From: Alphaproteobacteria bacterium
Lineage (GTDB): Bacteria; Pseudomonadota; Alphaproteobacteria; JAUXUR01
DNA length: 52,587 nucleotides
Reading direction: 5' to 3'
Assembly: GCA_030680745.1 (NCBI GenBank)
Contig: JAUXUR010000041.1
Coordinates: 1-52,587, forward strand
Shown: piece after piece, positions 43,360-52,587 of the stretch
How positions within the stretch are numbered: the first letter of the stretch is position 1
Layout: each line of letters opens with the position of its first letter
The notes under the pieces: model-generated
What the model saw: only the letters and a program-made list of their open reading frames with translations
Told to the model about the DNA's origin: nothing
Databases searched by the model: none
Made by a program: the position numbers and the translations under genes

Positions 43360-46300
43360 CTAATCGAGGATAGTATTATTCACAATCGGATGATTATTTT
43401 CATCAATCGCGTTTAAAATACCCAATTTAGTTAACAACAAGGCCATACAAAAATTACTGCTTGTTTCAACTTGTTCATCCAATAAAAGCATATCTAAATC
43501 AATAACTGATGTATCAATGCCCATACCCTTTAATTGATCTGCAGCCGCAATACCTAACAAATGATTTATAATATTTTTACCAGTATTAGGGTCAATAATG
43601 CTTAATTTATCCTCATCAATCATCTTGTTAAAGTGGTTAATGAGTTTGGTTGCAGTAAAATCTTCATGGAAAAGATCTAAAACATCTTGCAAGGATTTTG
43701 ACGTTATAGTTGATTGATTCATATAAAGATCAAAATTTGGTGTTTTATGCGCATTACACAATCCAATTGCATTCCCTAAAAGACCTTCAATATATCCAAT
43801 TTGGTGTGGTAAAAAGTTATAAGCTTGCCTTGTTAATTTTTCAGCAATTAAATTGATGCTTTGACGTTTAATATCGATTAATTCTCGTATCATAACAGTT
43901 TTAAGACTATCCCATGTTAAAGACATATCTTTATCAATTTTGGTATATTCATACGTTACGTCAACAGCTTTATTAAGTGTATCCGCACGTGCTAATGTCA
44001 TCAAATTTAGAAGTCCAACAGACCAGCCATTGATAACATAACCACGGACTAATTCACGTAATTTATTCCCTTGTTCGCTGTCAAAATTTTGTAATAAATC
44101 GAAGAAATCTTGCCTTTCAACAAATTGACGCATGTCGTCTTGGATCTCAGTAAGTACTCCACGTCCTTGAATATCAGTGACTTTAAGTTTTTGAATGAGG
44201 CCTTCAATAGCAATAGACGATAATTGATCACCAAATTTATTGGCAGGTAGATAGATCTCATGAATATCACATAATTTATTGAGATTGTTGTAAAATTCTT
44301 CAACATTTGATAATTGTACTAAAATGTTAAGTGCGGATTTTAAGCTTTCTCCTAACGCGTTTTTATTATGTAAGTCGATAGACTTTTCAAGATCAACAAT
44401 TGATCCCAATAACGCTTTCAAACGAAGTGCATCCTCTGTTTTCAGATCCGTTAAATGTCTACGGAATATATGATTCGCGTTCAACATCGTTGAAATGAGT
44501 GTGATCATTTCTTTTCTTGAGAGTTCAAAGGATGATAAATCAGTATTAAACATATGACCAGATACCAATAAATGTGGCACAAGGCTTGACATTTGATTTC
44601 TAGATATTTTAAAAGAGGATAAATCTGCATCAGATATGTAAGGATTATTTGTTTCTTGAAGACGTATCAACCAATCAGTTACATTTTTGAGTTCAGCCAA
44701 ACAAAGCGGTTTAGACTCAATCGAATAATGATCCCAAATCGCCTGGTTTTTACCTTGTTTACATTGGCGCATATCCGTTATTAAATAAGCGAGTTTCTTT
44801 TGACCTTTTCCACCTTCCGTTGTTTTAAATTTTTCAGGCTCCATGTTTTTAAATTTTTTAACCATTGCTTGAAGCATCATTGATTCTTCTGAAAAAGGGG
44901 CTACAAAATAACTTCTAAAAATCGCATCGTAATTTTCAAGATCAGAATTATCTGATACACCTTTTGTTATATCATCCATAGCATCACCGAGAATTAATTT
45001 CACATCTTCAAGTGTCGCTAAAGGTTCTTGACTTATGGGTAGATACTTAAATATTTCTGGATTAATAGCAAAACGAAACGTTTGGTTGTTTTCTTCGAAT
45101 GTTAATGCTGTAGCAGATGGATTATGCACATAAGGATCTTTAAGCTTTAAAAGCAAATCTGCATAGACTTTTATTGCACCGCCACTCGGACTACCATCAC
45201 GTGCGTATAAAAGAATCAATTCTTGGACACGAGGATTTTCATCACCAAAATGATCGATTATGTTTTCGCAAAGTTGTTGTTTTTGATTGTTTGTTATTAC
45301 TCTCCAATGTTCACTTATAAAGTGATTGAATTCTTCTTGGAAAGGCGTACCAAATGCTATATAAGCTCTTAATTTAAGATCCATATTGCTAGGTTCTTCA
45401 GAAATGCGTCTTTGAAATGCAACAATCAATATTGATTCATACTCCATTCTAAAATGTGCATTCCTCATTATTAGATCCGTTGCTTCATCACGAATTTCTT
45501 TTTCTGATGCATTTTGAGTAAAATCTAAAAGAAGAAGAAATAATTTGTCACGCTGTTCCATTGTAATATTTTGATTCTTCAAAATAAACTTTATCACTAA
45601 ATGTTTTTCTAATGAATTTTCTTCATTTCGAATAAGATCTAATATTGAATTTATTAATGTATTTAGGTCCTTTTTATCGATTTTAAATCGAAGCCAAATA
45701 TCATTGCTATTACTTACATCTAATAACAATTTAATCAATGTACTACAATGATTATTTCGATTTTCTACATCATTCAATAAAATAATAAGTGCGGATAATT
45801 TAAAATATTCATTTTTCGTATTTATAGCAAAATTTAAAATCTCACTTTTCACGATATTCAATTTATTTTCTTTAATTTCTTGATTTTTAAACAACGTTTC
45901 AAGAACTTTAAATTGATTTAATTCATGATTTGACCAACGATCAAGTTCAGATTGAACAAATATATTAAAATATTTATCTTGAGCTACAGATGCTCCCCAA
46001 AGTATTTCAGCAGAATAATATTTTATTATTTTATCATTTGTTGTATGAAATATCTTTGAAAGAAAATCTTTGAGATCTTTATCATAATTATTTGTTTCTC
46101 TAGCAAATTTCTTTATTACATTAATTTCTTCTATTTTATTATATTTATCATTTTCAGATTCAATGTAATTAAAAATTTTACTAATTAATTCATTAAATTT
46201 TTTATTTTTATATTCAGTATTTTTTAATCTATTTAAATACTTATTAAGAATTTTAATTTTATTATTTTTATTATTTACACATTGATCGAATTCGTATTGA

Positions 46301-46974
46301 AAAAAAATATCAAAAGTTTCAAAATTTTCTTCTATTGTCGTATCTTTTTTTATAAATTCGAAATATTTTGATTTAATTTCTTCATCTTTTGTATTTTTAA
46401 ATAGGTTAAGAAGAATTGATTCTAATGTTTTACGATGCATAAATTTTACAGAATCGTTAGAAAAAATTCGCTTAAATTCTATATATTTTTGATGTTCATC
46501 AAGTTCATTTTTAATATAATCTAACTTAATATTAACCAATTCATCTAAATTTAAAAAATTTGCTCTTCTGTCATTCCATAGAATTTCAAAAGCATTAAAT
46601 TTTATTTTCTTATTGTTTGCATTCTTGGCAATGTTTAAAAATAAAGGAACTAAATCAGATTGATTAAAATGCTTTTTCATAAAATTTTGATCAGAAACAA
46701 GTTCAGAAAAAAGATTATCATCTTGAGATTGTTGAAAAATATTTAAAAGAATGGAAATAACTTCTTTGTTCAGAAATGTTGAAGTTGAAAGGGTTAAAAG
46801 ATTTTTACAAGCATCAATCCGTTTATGCTCAGATGCTGAAATATTTTGTGCGATAGCTGTAAGTTCCTTAACAGATAAAGAGGTAATTTCAATTGTATTG
46901 TCGACACCACCAGCAAATACAACAAAAGCAGGGGATGATATAAGAATTGAAAGTGTTAATATCGTTTTTTTCAT
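43360..46974 (-). CDS. giant exported protein with HEAT-like repeats, 1204 residues
   Basis: Unnamed family. A signal peptide (MKKTILTLSILISSPAFVVFA) precedes about 500 residues of HEAT-like helical repeats (LFLNIAKNANNKKIKFNAFEILWND, LLLDFTQNASEKEIRDEATDL). The C-terminal 590 residues have landmarks in the same order as the 1178-residue protein: NPEIFKYL (638), RQCKQGKNQAIW (736), HQIGYIEGLLGNAIG (1057), SLQDVLDLF (1094), LLTKLGIL (1180). About 240 extra residues sit inside this module, including a 28-residue tandem repeat from about 784 (LSSFKISRNQM, then LSSFELSRKEM). The gene separates addB from addA, on the same strand. Likely secreted; role unknown. Confidence 0.7.
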   Translation of the reverse strand: MKKTILTLSILISSPAFVVFAGGVDNTIEITSLSVKELTAIAQNISASEHKRIDACKNLLTLSTSTFLNKEVISILLNIFQQSQDDNLFSELVSDQNFMKKHFNQSDLVPLFLNIAKNANNKKIKFNAFEILWNDRRANFLNLDELVNIKLDYIKNELDEHQKYIEFKRIFSNDSVKFMHRKTLESILLNLFKNTKDEEIKSKYFEFIKKDTTIEENFETFDIFFQYEFDQCVNNKNNKIKILNKYLNRLKNTEYKNKKFNELISKIFNYIESENDKYNKIEEINVIKKFARETNNYDKDLKDFLSKIFHTTNDKIIKYYSAEILWGASVAQDKYFNIFVQSELDRWSNHELNQFKVLETLFKNQEIKENKLNIVKSEILNFAINTKNEYFKLSALIILLNDVENRNNHCSTLIKLLLDVSNSNDIWLRFKIDKKDLNTLINSILDLIRNEENSLEKHLVIKFILKNQNITMEQRDKLFLLLLDFTQNASEKEIRDEATDLIMRNAHFRMEYESILIVAFQRRISEEPSNMDLKLRAYIAFGTPFQEEFNHFISEHWRVITNNQKQQLCENIIDHFGDENPRVQELILLYARDGSPSGGAIKVYADLLLKLKDPYVHNPSATALTFEENNQTFRFAINPEIFKYLPISQEPLATLEDVKLILGDAMDDITKGVSDNSDLENYDAIFRSYFVAPFSEESMMLQAMVKKFKNMEPEKFKTTEGGKGQKKLAYLITDMRQCKQGKNQAIWDHYSIESKPLCLAELKNVTDWLIRLQETNNPYISDADLSSFKISRNQMSSLVPHLLVSGHMFNTDLSSFELSRKEMITLISTMLNANHIFRRHLTDLKTEDALRLKALLGSIVDLEKSIDLHNKNALGESLKSALNILVQLSNVEEFYNNLNKLCDIHEIYLPANKFGDQLSSIAIEGLIQKLKVTDIQGRGVLTEIQDDMRQFVERQDFFDLLQNFDSEQGNKLRELVRGYVINGWSVGLLNLMTLARADTLNKAVDVTYEYTKIDKDMSLTWDSLKTVMIRELIDIKRQSINLIAEKLTRQAYNFLPHQIGYIEGLLGNAIGLCNAHKTPNFDLYMNQSTITSKSLQDVLDLFHEDFTATKLINHFNKMIDEDKLSIIDPNTGKNIINHLLGIAAADQLKGMGIDTSVIDLDMLLLDEQVETSSNFCMALLLTKLGILNAIDENNHPIVNNTILD

Positions 46975-47299
46975 TTTTAGATAATCCTTTGTTTTTTAAT
47001 CAGATTTGTTTTTATTTAAAATGCGCACATTGAAAGCATAAAAAAATTCTTAATTATAGTGTCATATTTAATAAAAATTTTGCATACAGGTTAAATATTT
47101 AAAATAGGTTAGTATGAATGACTTATTCTGTCAAGTTTTCATTAACGCTAACTAAAAATAGATTAAAGCCTTCTTATAAAAGATTCAAATAATTTTTATA
47201 AAAATCAAAATAAAAATTGATTTTTCTTTTTAATCTTCACTTTTGCTTAATTTTTTATATTGTATATTAATTATCAAAAGCAATAGAATTTTAAAAAAA
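46975..47299. other. gene-free spacer between addB and the 1204-residue gene
   Basis: Strongly AT-rich, with no reading frame, palindromic element or clear terminator. It presumably contains the promoter of the 1204-residue gene, but I cannot point to a convincing one. Confidence 0.35.
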
Positions 47300-50185
47300 C
47301 TATTGTCGATCACCCCATTCATCAATACGCGAAAGATGTCGATAAGGATCATAGATGGGTGCTTTTTCAGGGATCGGATGCACAAGATAAGGCGTTTCAG
47401 GATTATCGTAGTAATTTAGAAGTGTTATTAAATTGTCTGCAATATCAGGTAATAAAACATCCAAATCTTCTTTGAAATGCCTAATTTCAGCTTTATCTTC
47501 TTTGGCTTTTAGACGCCATAAAGAAAGATTTAATTGATCGGGATTTATGCTCAATCCAAAACCATTTTTAACAGCAATCAAGGCTTCGATTAATAATTGT
47601 CCTGAAAAACCCAGAAGCATATCTTTTTGAAGCGGCAATTGACCTGTTTTGTAATCAATAATTTCAAATTGACCATTATGAAAAAGATCAATCCGATCAG
47701 CAATCGCTTTAAGGGTAAAATCGCTTTTGGATAAAGATAATTTTATAAGGCCTTTATGCTCAAGTAACGAGGATTTTACAAAAACACGCCGTTTTATTTC
47801 TTCTTCAAAAAACCATTTTAGAATTGATGTAATTGAAGGCTCCCAAAAAAACAAAAGATCTGGCGATAGTTTAAGTGTGTTTATTTTTTGCGTGCCCAGT
47901 AACAATAACTTACCGATATCAGCATTGCCCAAAAGACCTATATGATTTTTTTGGAAATCTTCCAATATATTATGCACTAAATTCCCAAAATGCGCAGGCG
48001 ATGGCTCTTGTTGAATCGGATCCAATTGTTTTAATTTCAGAATATGGCGTGCAAAAATAGCATAAGGGTTGCGTAATAATGTTTCGATTTGGGTGGCGGA
48101 TAAAGTCCGTGGTCGAAGCGCAAATGAAGGTTTAGGCGCTGGGGGTTTAATATTTATAGATACCGATGGTTGATCTAACAAGCCTGCCCATTCTTTCCAA
48201 GACGTTTTGGTCTGAAGCTTATGTTTTAACCCCAAGGTTTCAAGATAATTTTCAAGCTTTAAAAGCCAGCGCGAAGGGAATTGCGGTGATCCATGAATAC
48301 GCTCTGAACGGGTTAAATAAATTTCTTGTGTGCCAAAAGCTTGGCAGAAATCATGTGCTGATAGTCCTATGCGTCGTTCAATCGGTGGTAATCCAAGGTC
48401 GGCACGCATTGCTTTGTTAAGCCATGGATCGCCTTTAATTTCAGGTGGCCAAGATCCTTCATTAAGGCCTGCCAAAATAACCAAGTCGACATTTTGAAGA
48501 CGTGCTTCAATGGTGCCCCAAATGGCAATTTTAGAATCAAATTGTTTTGGACGATACACTTCTTTGTCAAAAAATTGACGAAGTAAACTTGCATAGGATT
48601 GTGGGTCAAAAGCTGGCAAATCACGCGCATCATTTAAGAAGTTTTTAAAGAATTGACTTAAAGACGCTCCTGCGTCACCTTCCCACAAAAGATCGTCTGC
48701 AAAATGAATGGCCGTGTTTAAATGTATTTCAATAAGATTTTTTAAATCGGTTGATTCTTTGAATAAAAGCGCATGTAATTCTTTGGTTGTTTTTTGTAGT
48801 TTTTCTAAAAAAAGTACAGCTTCAGGATAATCTGGCTGCATTTTTAAGATTAAATCGGATAATGTTAATTTATATTTCCCACGTAAAGCTGTTTGTTCTA
48901 AATCCTCTAAAAACAAAGACGTTTCCGGATAAATAAAAGGATGCTTTAAAAAATTCAGCAATAATATGGGTTCAAAATTGCCTTGAATTAAATCGAGTAA
49001 AATAAGTAAAAATTGTCCTGCTTGGCTTTGAATTAAAGGCGTTCCATGGGAATCGTCAACTTCTATTTGCCATCTTGCAAGACTTGCTTTGACGCGTCTG
49101 ACAAGATCACGATCTCCAGTCACAAGCACTGATTTTTTTTGGGCGTCCATGCTTGCTTGTTTAAGGATTAATGCAATGACATTGGCTTCTTCTGTATGAT
49201 CTTGACAATTCAGATACGTCAAATTGTCCAGAAATCCTAAATTTTCAGGTGGTAATAAGGCGTATTTACCCTTTGGATTAAAAAGAGAAGATAAAAAAGC
49301 TGATTGAAATGTTGATTTTTCGGTATTATGCCAAATTTTGATATCGTCTCTATGCCATTGATTTTGATGGCATAATTTACTCAATTGGTGTTGAGGGTGG
49401 GTTGGGTGATGTTTAACATGCTGCCAATCGTCTTCCTCCATATCCAAATCGAGGCCTGGCAAAATGACATGACCTTGAGGCAATGCTAGAATTTGCTTCA
49501 TTAAATGCGCTGTCATTGGAAAAGTGCCCGTCGATCCAGCAATCAGTACAGGATATGCGGGTGGTGAGGAAGCATAAAGATCAATAAGGGCTGAAAACAA
49601 ATGATTGCGTCGCGCAATAGGATCAAGTTTTTGATTTTCTTCAAGAATATTTGGCCAATGATTGGATATAATCATTAAAAAATCAAGCGTTACTTGCCAA
49701 TGATTGGCATAGAGCGACGGCACGAGTGTTTGAAGTTTTGAAAGCGGAATATTTTCTGATTGTAATTGATCTAAAAAATTAGAAAGACTTTGGGCGAGTG
49801 TAAACGCCTGATCAAAACGATGTAGGCCAATATCTTGTTGTTTACTCCACGCAAAAATAAGATGCGCTAAAATAAATTGTCGTTTAAGGGACGAAATCGA
49901 CGGTTTAACATTAAAATCATCAAGAAATTCGAGGTCACTTATTTCGATTTGATCGAGTGCAATTTCGCCTAAAGGGATAAGACGCGGTAAAAATAGTGTT
50001 TTTTTGTTAAATTTTTCAGCATATTTTTGATAAAACAAAGGCGTAAATTGATGACAAGCTCGTTTACTCGGTAAAAAAATATGAATTTGGCTTAAAATAA
50101 GGGGTTCGGCACCATAATTTTCTAAAATGCCGTCAACGAAATAATCTAAAAAAGAAACGCCCGTGGGTATCGTGTATAAGTTCAT
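47300..50185 (-). CDS. addB: double-strand break repair protein AddB
   Basis: Second subunit of AddAB, a helicase-like scaffold with its own nuclease. 961 residues, alphaproteobacterial type. The N-terminus MNLYTIPTGVSFLDYFVDGIL...HIFLPSKRACHQF lacks the Walker A of Bacillus AddB, as expected in this lineage. VILAGLNEGSWPPE marks the family. The C-terminal RecB-like nuclease is present: LKAIADRIDLFHNGQFEIIDYKTGQLP. A decayed copy of its N-terminal coding region lies upstream at 51197-51341. The gene for addA follows only after a 4.2-kb gap occupied by an exported-protein gene. Confidence 0.95.
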   Translation of the reverse strand: MNLYTIPTGVSFLDYFVDGILENYGAEPLILSQIHIFLPSKRACHQFTPLFYQKYAEKFNKKTLFLPRLIPLGEIALDQIEISDLEFLDDFNVKPSISSLKRQFILAHLIFAWSKQQDIGLHRFDQAFTLAQSLSNFLDQLQSENIPLSKLQTLVPSLYANHWQVTLDFLMIISNHWPNILEENQKLDPIARRNHLFSALIDLYASSPPAYPVLIAGSTGTFPMTAHLMKQILALPQGHVILPGLDLDMEEDDWQHVKHHPTHPQHQLSKLCHQNQWHRDDIKIWHNTEKSTFQSAFLSSLFNPKGKYALLPPENLGFLDNLTYLNCQDHTEEANVIALILKQASMDAQKKSVLVTGDRDLVRRVKASLARWQIEVDDSHGTPLIQSQAGQFLLILLDLIQGNFEPILLLNFLKHPFIYPETSLFLEDLEQTALRGKYKLTLSDLILKMQPDYPEAVLFLEKLQKTTKELHALLFKESTDLKNLIEIHLNTAIHFADDLLWEGDAGASLSQFFKNFLNDARDLPAFDPQSYASLLRQFFDKEVYRPKQFDSKIAIWGTIEARLQNVDLVILAGLNEGSWPPEIKGDPWLNKAMRADLGLPPIERRIGLSAHDFCQAFGTQEIYLTRSERIHGSPQFPSRWLLKLENYLETLGLKHKLQTKTSWKEWAGLLDQPSVSINIKPPAPKPSFALRPRTLSATQIETLLRNPYAIFARHILKLKQLDPIQQEPSPAHFGNLVHNILEDFQKNHIGLLGNADIGKLLLLGTQKINTLKLSPDLLFFWEPSITSILKWFFEEEIKRRVFVKSSLLEHKGLIKLSLSKSDFTLKAIADRIDLFHNGQFEIIDYKTGQLPLQKDMLLGFSGQLLIEALIAVKNGFGLSINPDQLNLSLWRLKAKEDKAEIRHFKEDLDVLLPDIADNLITLLNYYDNPETPYLVHPIPEKAPIYDPYRHLSRIDEWGDRQ

Positions 50186-50251
50186 GTTAAGACTTATAGC
50201 ATTTTGGATTAGATCTGATAAGAGGCAATATATAAGGATGAATTGCCAAAA

Positions 50252-51100
50252 TTATTCATGCGTAGGCCCTACCAAATCTTTCCATCTTTCTATAAGTCTT
50301 AGCTGGAATTGCCGTTCACTATTCTCTTCTGAACTATTATCTGATTCATCATTAAAATGATCAGTTGAACTATCTTCATTTTCAAGAGATAATTTTTCGC
50401 TTGCTAAAAGCATTCCAAAAATAGAACTTGCTTGACTAAGCAATACATCAATATTTTCTAATTCTTCTAAAAATTGATTAAAAGTAATTTTTGTACTTTT
50501 TGCATTTTCTAATTTTAAGATAATTCTATCAAGATGCTCATTGGTTAAAGTTGAAAATTTCATTAAAACAAATTGTGTTTTTTTTGGCAAATTGACAATG
50601 TTAAGCGTTTCTTTTATAACATTTAATTCATGTTGAATGTTATAAGGAAACACGTCAACAGTACTTAAAAAATTATAAAAGTTGTTTTCTTCATTTAAGC
50701 AATTGATAAATCGTGTATAAATTATTTTATGATTTTTATCATTAGATTCTTTATGAAGTTTTTTTATTTTATTTTGGATATAATTTTTAAAAAAAGCATT
50801 ATATATATTCTCTCTTAATATACTTATATTATCTAAAAGATTTGTAATTGTTCTAACATTTGAAAAAAAATAAGATTCTGTATGTTTAGATGGTAACGCG
50901 CTTTTATCAGCTAATTCTAAAACAGCGAAATCATTTTCTAAAAATTCAAGTTGTGCATTCATTTCTTTGGGATCATCAGCAAATGCTTCATCACTAGAAA
51001 ATTCAGAAGAGGTTTCATCATCTGAAGAATCGTTTGCATATAATACAAATGGCGTGTGAAGAATAATACTGAAGGATAATATATAAAAAAATTGACGCAT
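50252..51100 (-). CDS. exported acidic protein of unknown function
   Basis: A 282-residue protein with signal peptide MRQFFYILSFSIILHTPFVLYA, then an acidic stretch of D, E and S (residues 24-50), a helical middle rich in lysine and asparagine, and a second acidic stretch (DNSSEENSE) close to the C-terminus. I recognise no domain. Similar acidic/serine tracts occur in the HAD-like protein and the 1017-residue protein here. It sits between addB and a decayed duplicate of part of addB. Confidence 0.6.
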   Translation of the reverse strand: MRQFFYILSFSIILHTPFVLYANDSSDDETSSEFSSDEAFADDPKEMNAQLEFLENDFAVLELADKSALPSKHTESYFFSNVRTITNLLDNISILRENIYNAFFKNYIQNKIKKLHKESNDKNHKIIYTRFINCLNEENNFYNFLSTVDVFPYNIQHELNVIKETLNIVNLPKKTQFVLMKFSTLTNEHLDRIILKLENAKSTKITFNQFLEELENIDVLLSQASSIFGMLLASEKLSLENEDSSTDHFNDESDNSSEENSERQFQLRLIERWKDLVGPTHE

Positions 51101-51196
51101 TTTTTGACCTTTTTGTATCTATCTATATTAACTTTAACGTATTGTGATTCTTACACGTCAGATTACGTTGATCAAGTTTCATTATAGAAGATTGTA

Positions 51197-51341
51197 TATT
51201 GAAATCACCTAAAAATTCGTGGTCTTTATTTATATTTGATCGAGTGTTATTTTTCTCAAAAGGATAAGGCGCGGTAAAAAAAGCGTTTTCTTGCCAAATT
51301 TTTCAACATATTTTCATAAAACAAAGCCGTAAATAAGAAAC
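51197..51341 (-). pseudogene. decayed duplicate of an N-terminal part of addB
   Basis: Base-by-base comparison with addB 49909-50055 shows the same order of words: AAATTCG-GGTC, TTTGATCGAGTG, GGATAAG-CGCGGTAAAAA, AAATTTTTCA-CATATTTT and ATAAAACAAAG-CGTAAAT. Substitutions and small indels destroy the frame. Orientation is the same as addB. The spacer 51101-51457 holds nothing else recognisable. Confidence 0.75.
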
Positions 51342-51457
51342 AATAGATCATAAGTTTGGACTATTAATTTATAAATACTCATGATAAAATGACCCTATTA
51401 TAAAAAAATTTACCAATTGCCTATTGTTTATAAAGCGAATTTAAAAAAGGATATCAA

Positions 51458-51874
51458 ATGAAGAAAGCAATATTAACTATTTTTTTTACATTTTTTATTT
51501 TTTTTAATAATACTATATCTTACGCATCTTTCAAAAACTATGTTTTAAATTTTAAAGATGTTGATGCTAATATTTTAAATGCTAAAGAATTAAACATTAT
51601 TTTTTTCCATATAGTTGATAATGTTTCTATAGAAAAATCTTCTGAAAAATTTATTTTAAAGTTTCAAATTGATTCTAAAGACGTACAATCAAATATTCAA
51701 ATTTTACTCAATGATGAATATTTTATCGAAATGGCGCTTACTGATATTGAAAAAAAACCAATTTTGGATTTTATAGATAGAAGCACAAATGATAAAGAAA
51801 CAATATCATGCTTTAAAGAAATAATAGAAGATGACGAAATACCATTAACAAAAATAACCTTATCTTTTTTATAA
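51458..51874 (+). CDS. small exported protein of unknown function
   Basis: A 138-residue protein with a long hydrophobic signal peptide (KKAILTIFFTFFIFFNNTISYA). The mature part is rich in isoleucine, asparagine and acidic residues, with no recognised motif. The ATG has AAAAGGA about eight bases upstream. Followed after 126 bases by another small exported protein on the same strand. Confidence 0.6.
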   Translation: MKKAILTIFFTFFIFFNNTISYASFKNYVLNFKDVDANILNAKELNIIFFHIVDNVSIEKSSEKFILKFQIDSKDVQSNIQILLNDEYFIEMALTDIEKKPILDFIDRSTNDKETISCFKEIIEDDEIPLTKITLSFL

Positions 51875-52000
51875 TAATTTACTATCTATATGAATTAAAT
51901 GTATTTTTTAGTTTTAATTTTTGGCTATATTTTTTTTTAGAAGCGTATTAGACTTAATAAAGCGTTAAGCTCATAGTGTAGTTTTCAAAGGGATAAGAAT

Positions 52001-52312
52001 ATGAAAAAACCAATTTTTTTATTATTTCTTCTTCTTCTTACATCACCTGTTATGGCATCAGGGAGTAACTTTTATTACAAATTAGCATGCTCTATCATGA
52101 GGAATTATGTTAAACCTTATGGTGCAAATATTCCTTTTGATTATTTTTTAAACCTTCATCATGCTTCGCAAGGCGGGCATAAAAAAGCGAGAGATAAATT
52201 AAAAGACTCTGCACAACATTATCGTAAATATCCTAATTTATTTTTAGGCTACCCAAAGAAAGAGCGTATCGGTATTATACATATTCTTTTTAAATATTTA
52301 CCTAAAGAATAA
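52001..52312 (+). CDS. small exported protein of unknown function
   Basis: A 103-residue protein with signal peptide KKPIFLLFLLLLTSPVMA, leaving a basic mature part of about 84 residues (KLACSIMRNYVKPYGANI, HHASQGGHKKARDKLKD). One cysteine, no known motif. The ribosome site AAAGGGAT lies upstream. Looks complete and intact. Confidence 0.6.
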   Translation: MKKPIFLLFLLLLTSPVMASGSNFYYKLACSIMRNYVKPYGANIPFDYFLNLHHASQGGHKKARDKLKDSAQHYRKYPNLFLGYPKKERIGIIHILFKYLPKE

Positions 52313-52358
52313 TAATACCGCAAGTCTGGAATTAGAATTATTAAAAATCAATGGGTTC

Positions 52359-52447
52359 GTCATTGCGAGTTTCCCACCACCTAAAAGGGTCGGACTTAAA
52401 AGGAATGACCAAATTCGCAAACATGTGTATAAAAAGCTTGTGCGACC
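52359..52447 (+). repeat. 89-bp dispersed repeat, inverted partner at 176-264
   Basis: Reverse complement of 176-264 with three mismatches. Begins GTCATTGCGAGTTTCCCACC and ends GTGCGACC. Beyond it, 52448-52587 shows no gene or clear signal. Confidence 0.75.
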
Positions 52448-52587
52448 GGTTCTGTCGCATCTGTGTGAGTTAAGTAAAATTAGATAAACAATCCACCTCT
52501 TTTTGATACACTACGCCATTAGAGTGCAAAAATTCTGAAAAGCTGATAACGAAGAATCATGTCCTATGACCTGACCTTTTTGAATCA

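Overview
This window looks like part of the chromosome of an AT-rich alphaproteobacterium living inside eukaryotic cells, of the Holosporales/Caedibacter/Paracaedibacter kind. That placement is an inference. It rests on a DksA with the alphaproteobacterial zinc-less finger, alphaproteobacterial-type AddA and AddB, a YlxR-L7Ae fusion in a nusA-infB operon, a fused indolepyruvate ferredoxin oxidoreductase, eukaryote-like NADP isocitrate dehydrogenase, many Sec-exported proteins of unknown function, and intergenic spaces crowded with palindromic repeats. No rRNA, tRNA or CRISPR array was found.

Layout. 1-3.9 kb: PEBP-like protein, 2OG-Fe(II) oxygenase, fumC, dksA. 4.2-8.2 kb: a 1017-residue exported protein with an acidic middle and nuclear-localisation-like basic clusters, then a WG-repeat protein. 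8.2-16 kb: accD, a serine hydrolase, rpe, a CoA-type Nudix hydrolase overlapping a CCA-adding/poly(A) polymerase gene, icd, a CAP-domain protein, tsaE. 16-24.7 kb: a possible small RNA, ferredoxin-NADP reductase, trkH, a GIY-YIG nuclease gene framed by mirrored hairpins, the indolepyruvate oxidoreductase, a SixA-like phosphatase and a yefM-yoeB toxin-antitoxin pair. 24.9-34.5 kb: a DUF2059-like exported protein, the rimP-nusA-ylxR-infB-rbfA operon (minus strand), an exported riboflavin-kinase-like domain, rplS and asd. 34.6-52.3 kb: an exported HAD-like protein, two giant exported proteins (1178 and 1204 residues) that appear to share a C-terminal module, addA and addB separated by the second giant gene, a decayed second copy of part of addB, and three more small exported proteins.

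How it works together. The housekeeping part covers the TCA cycle (fumC, icd), fatty acid synthesis (accD), pentose phosphates (rpe), aspartate-family amino acids (asd), ferredoxin redox chemistry (indolepyruvate oxidoreductase plus ferredoxin-NADP reductase), translation initiation and transcription control, and double-strand-break repair (AddAB). Between these conserved genes lie about ten secreted proteins that could act at the host interface.

The most unusual signals are: (1) the 472-bp GIY-YIG unit with two nested pairs of inverted hairpins, one carrying a compensatory base-pair change; (2) a superfamily of 100-150 bp palindromic elements that share one core hairpin but have arms particular to each locus, several of which touch or overlap the stop codon of a neighbouring gene; (3) an exported stand-alone riboflavin-kinase-like domain; (4) the modular giant exported proteins; and (5) an exported protein with SV40-like basic clusters.
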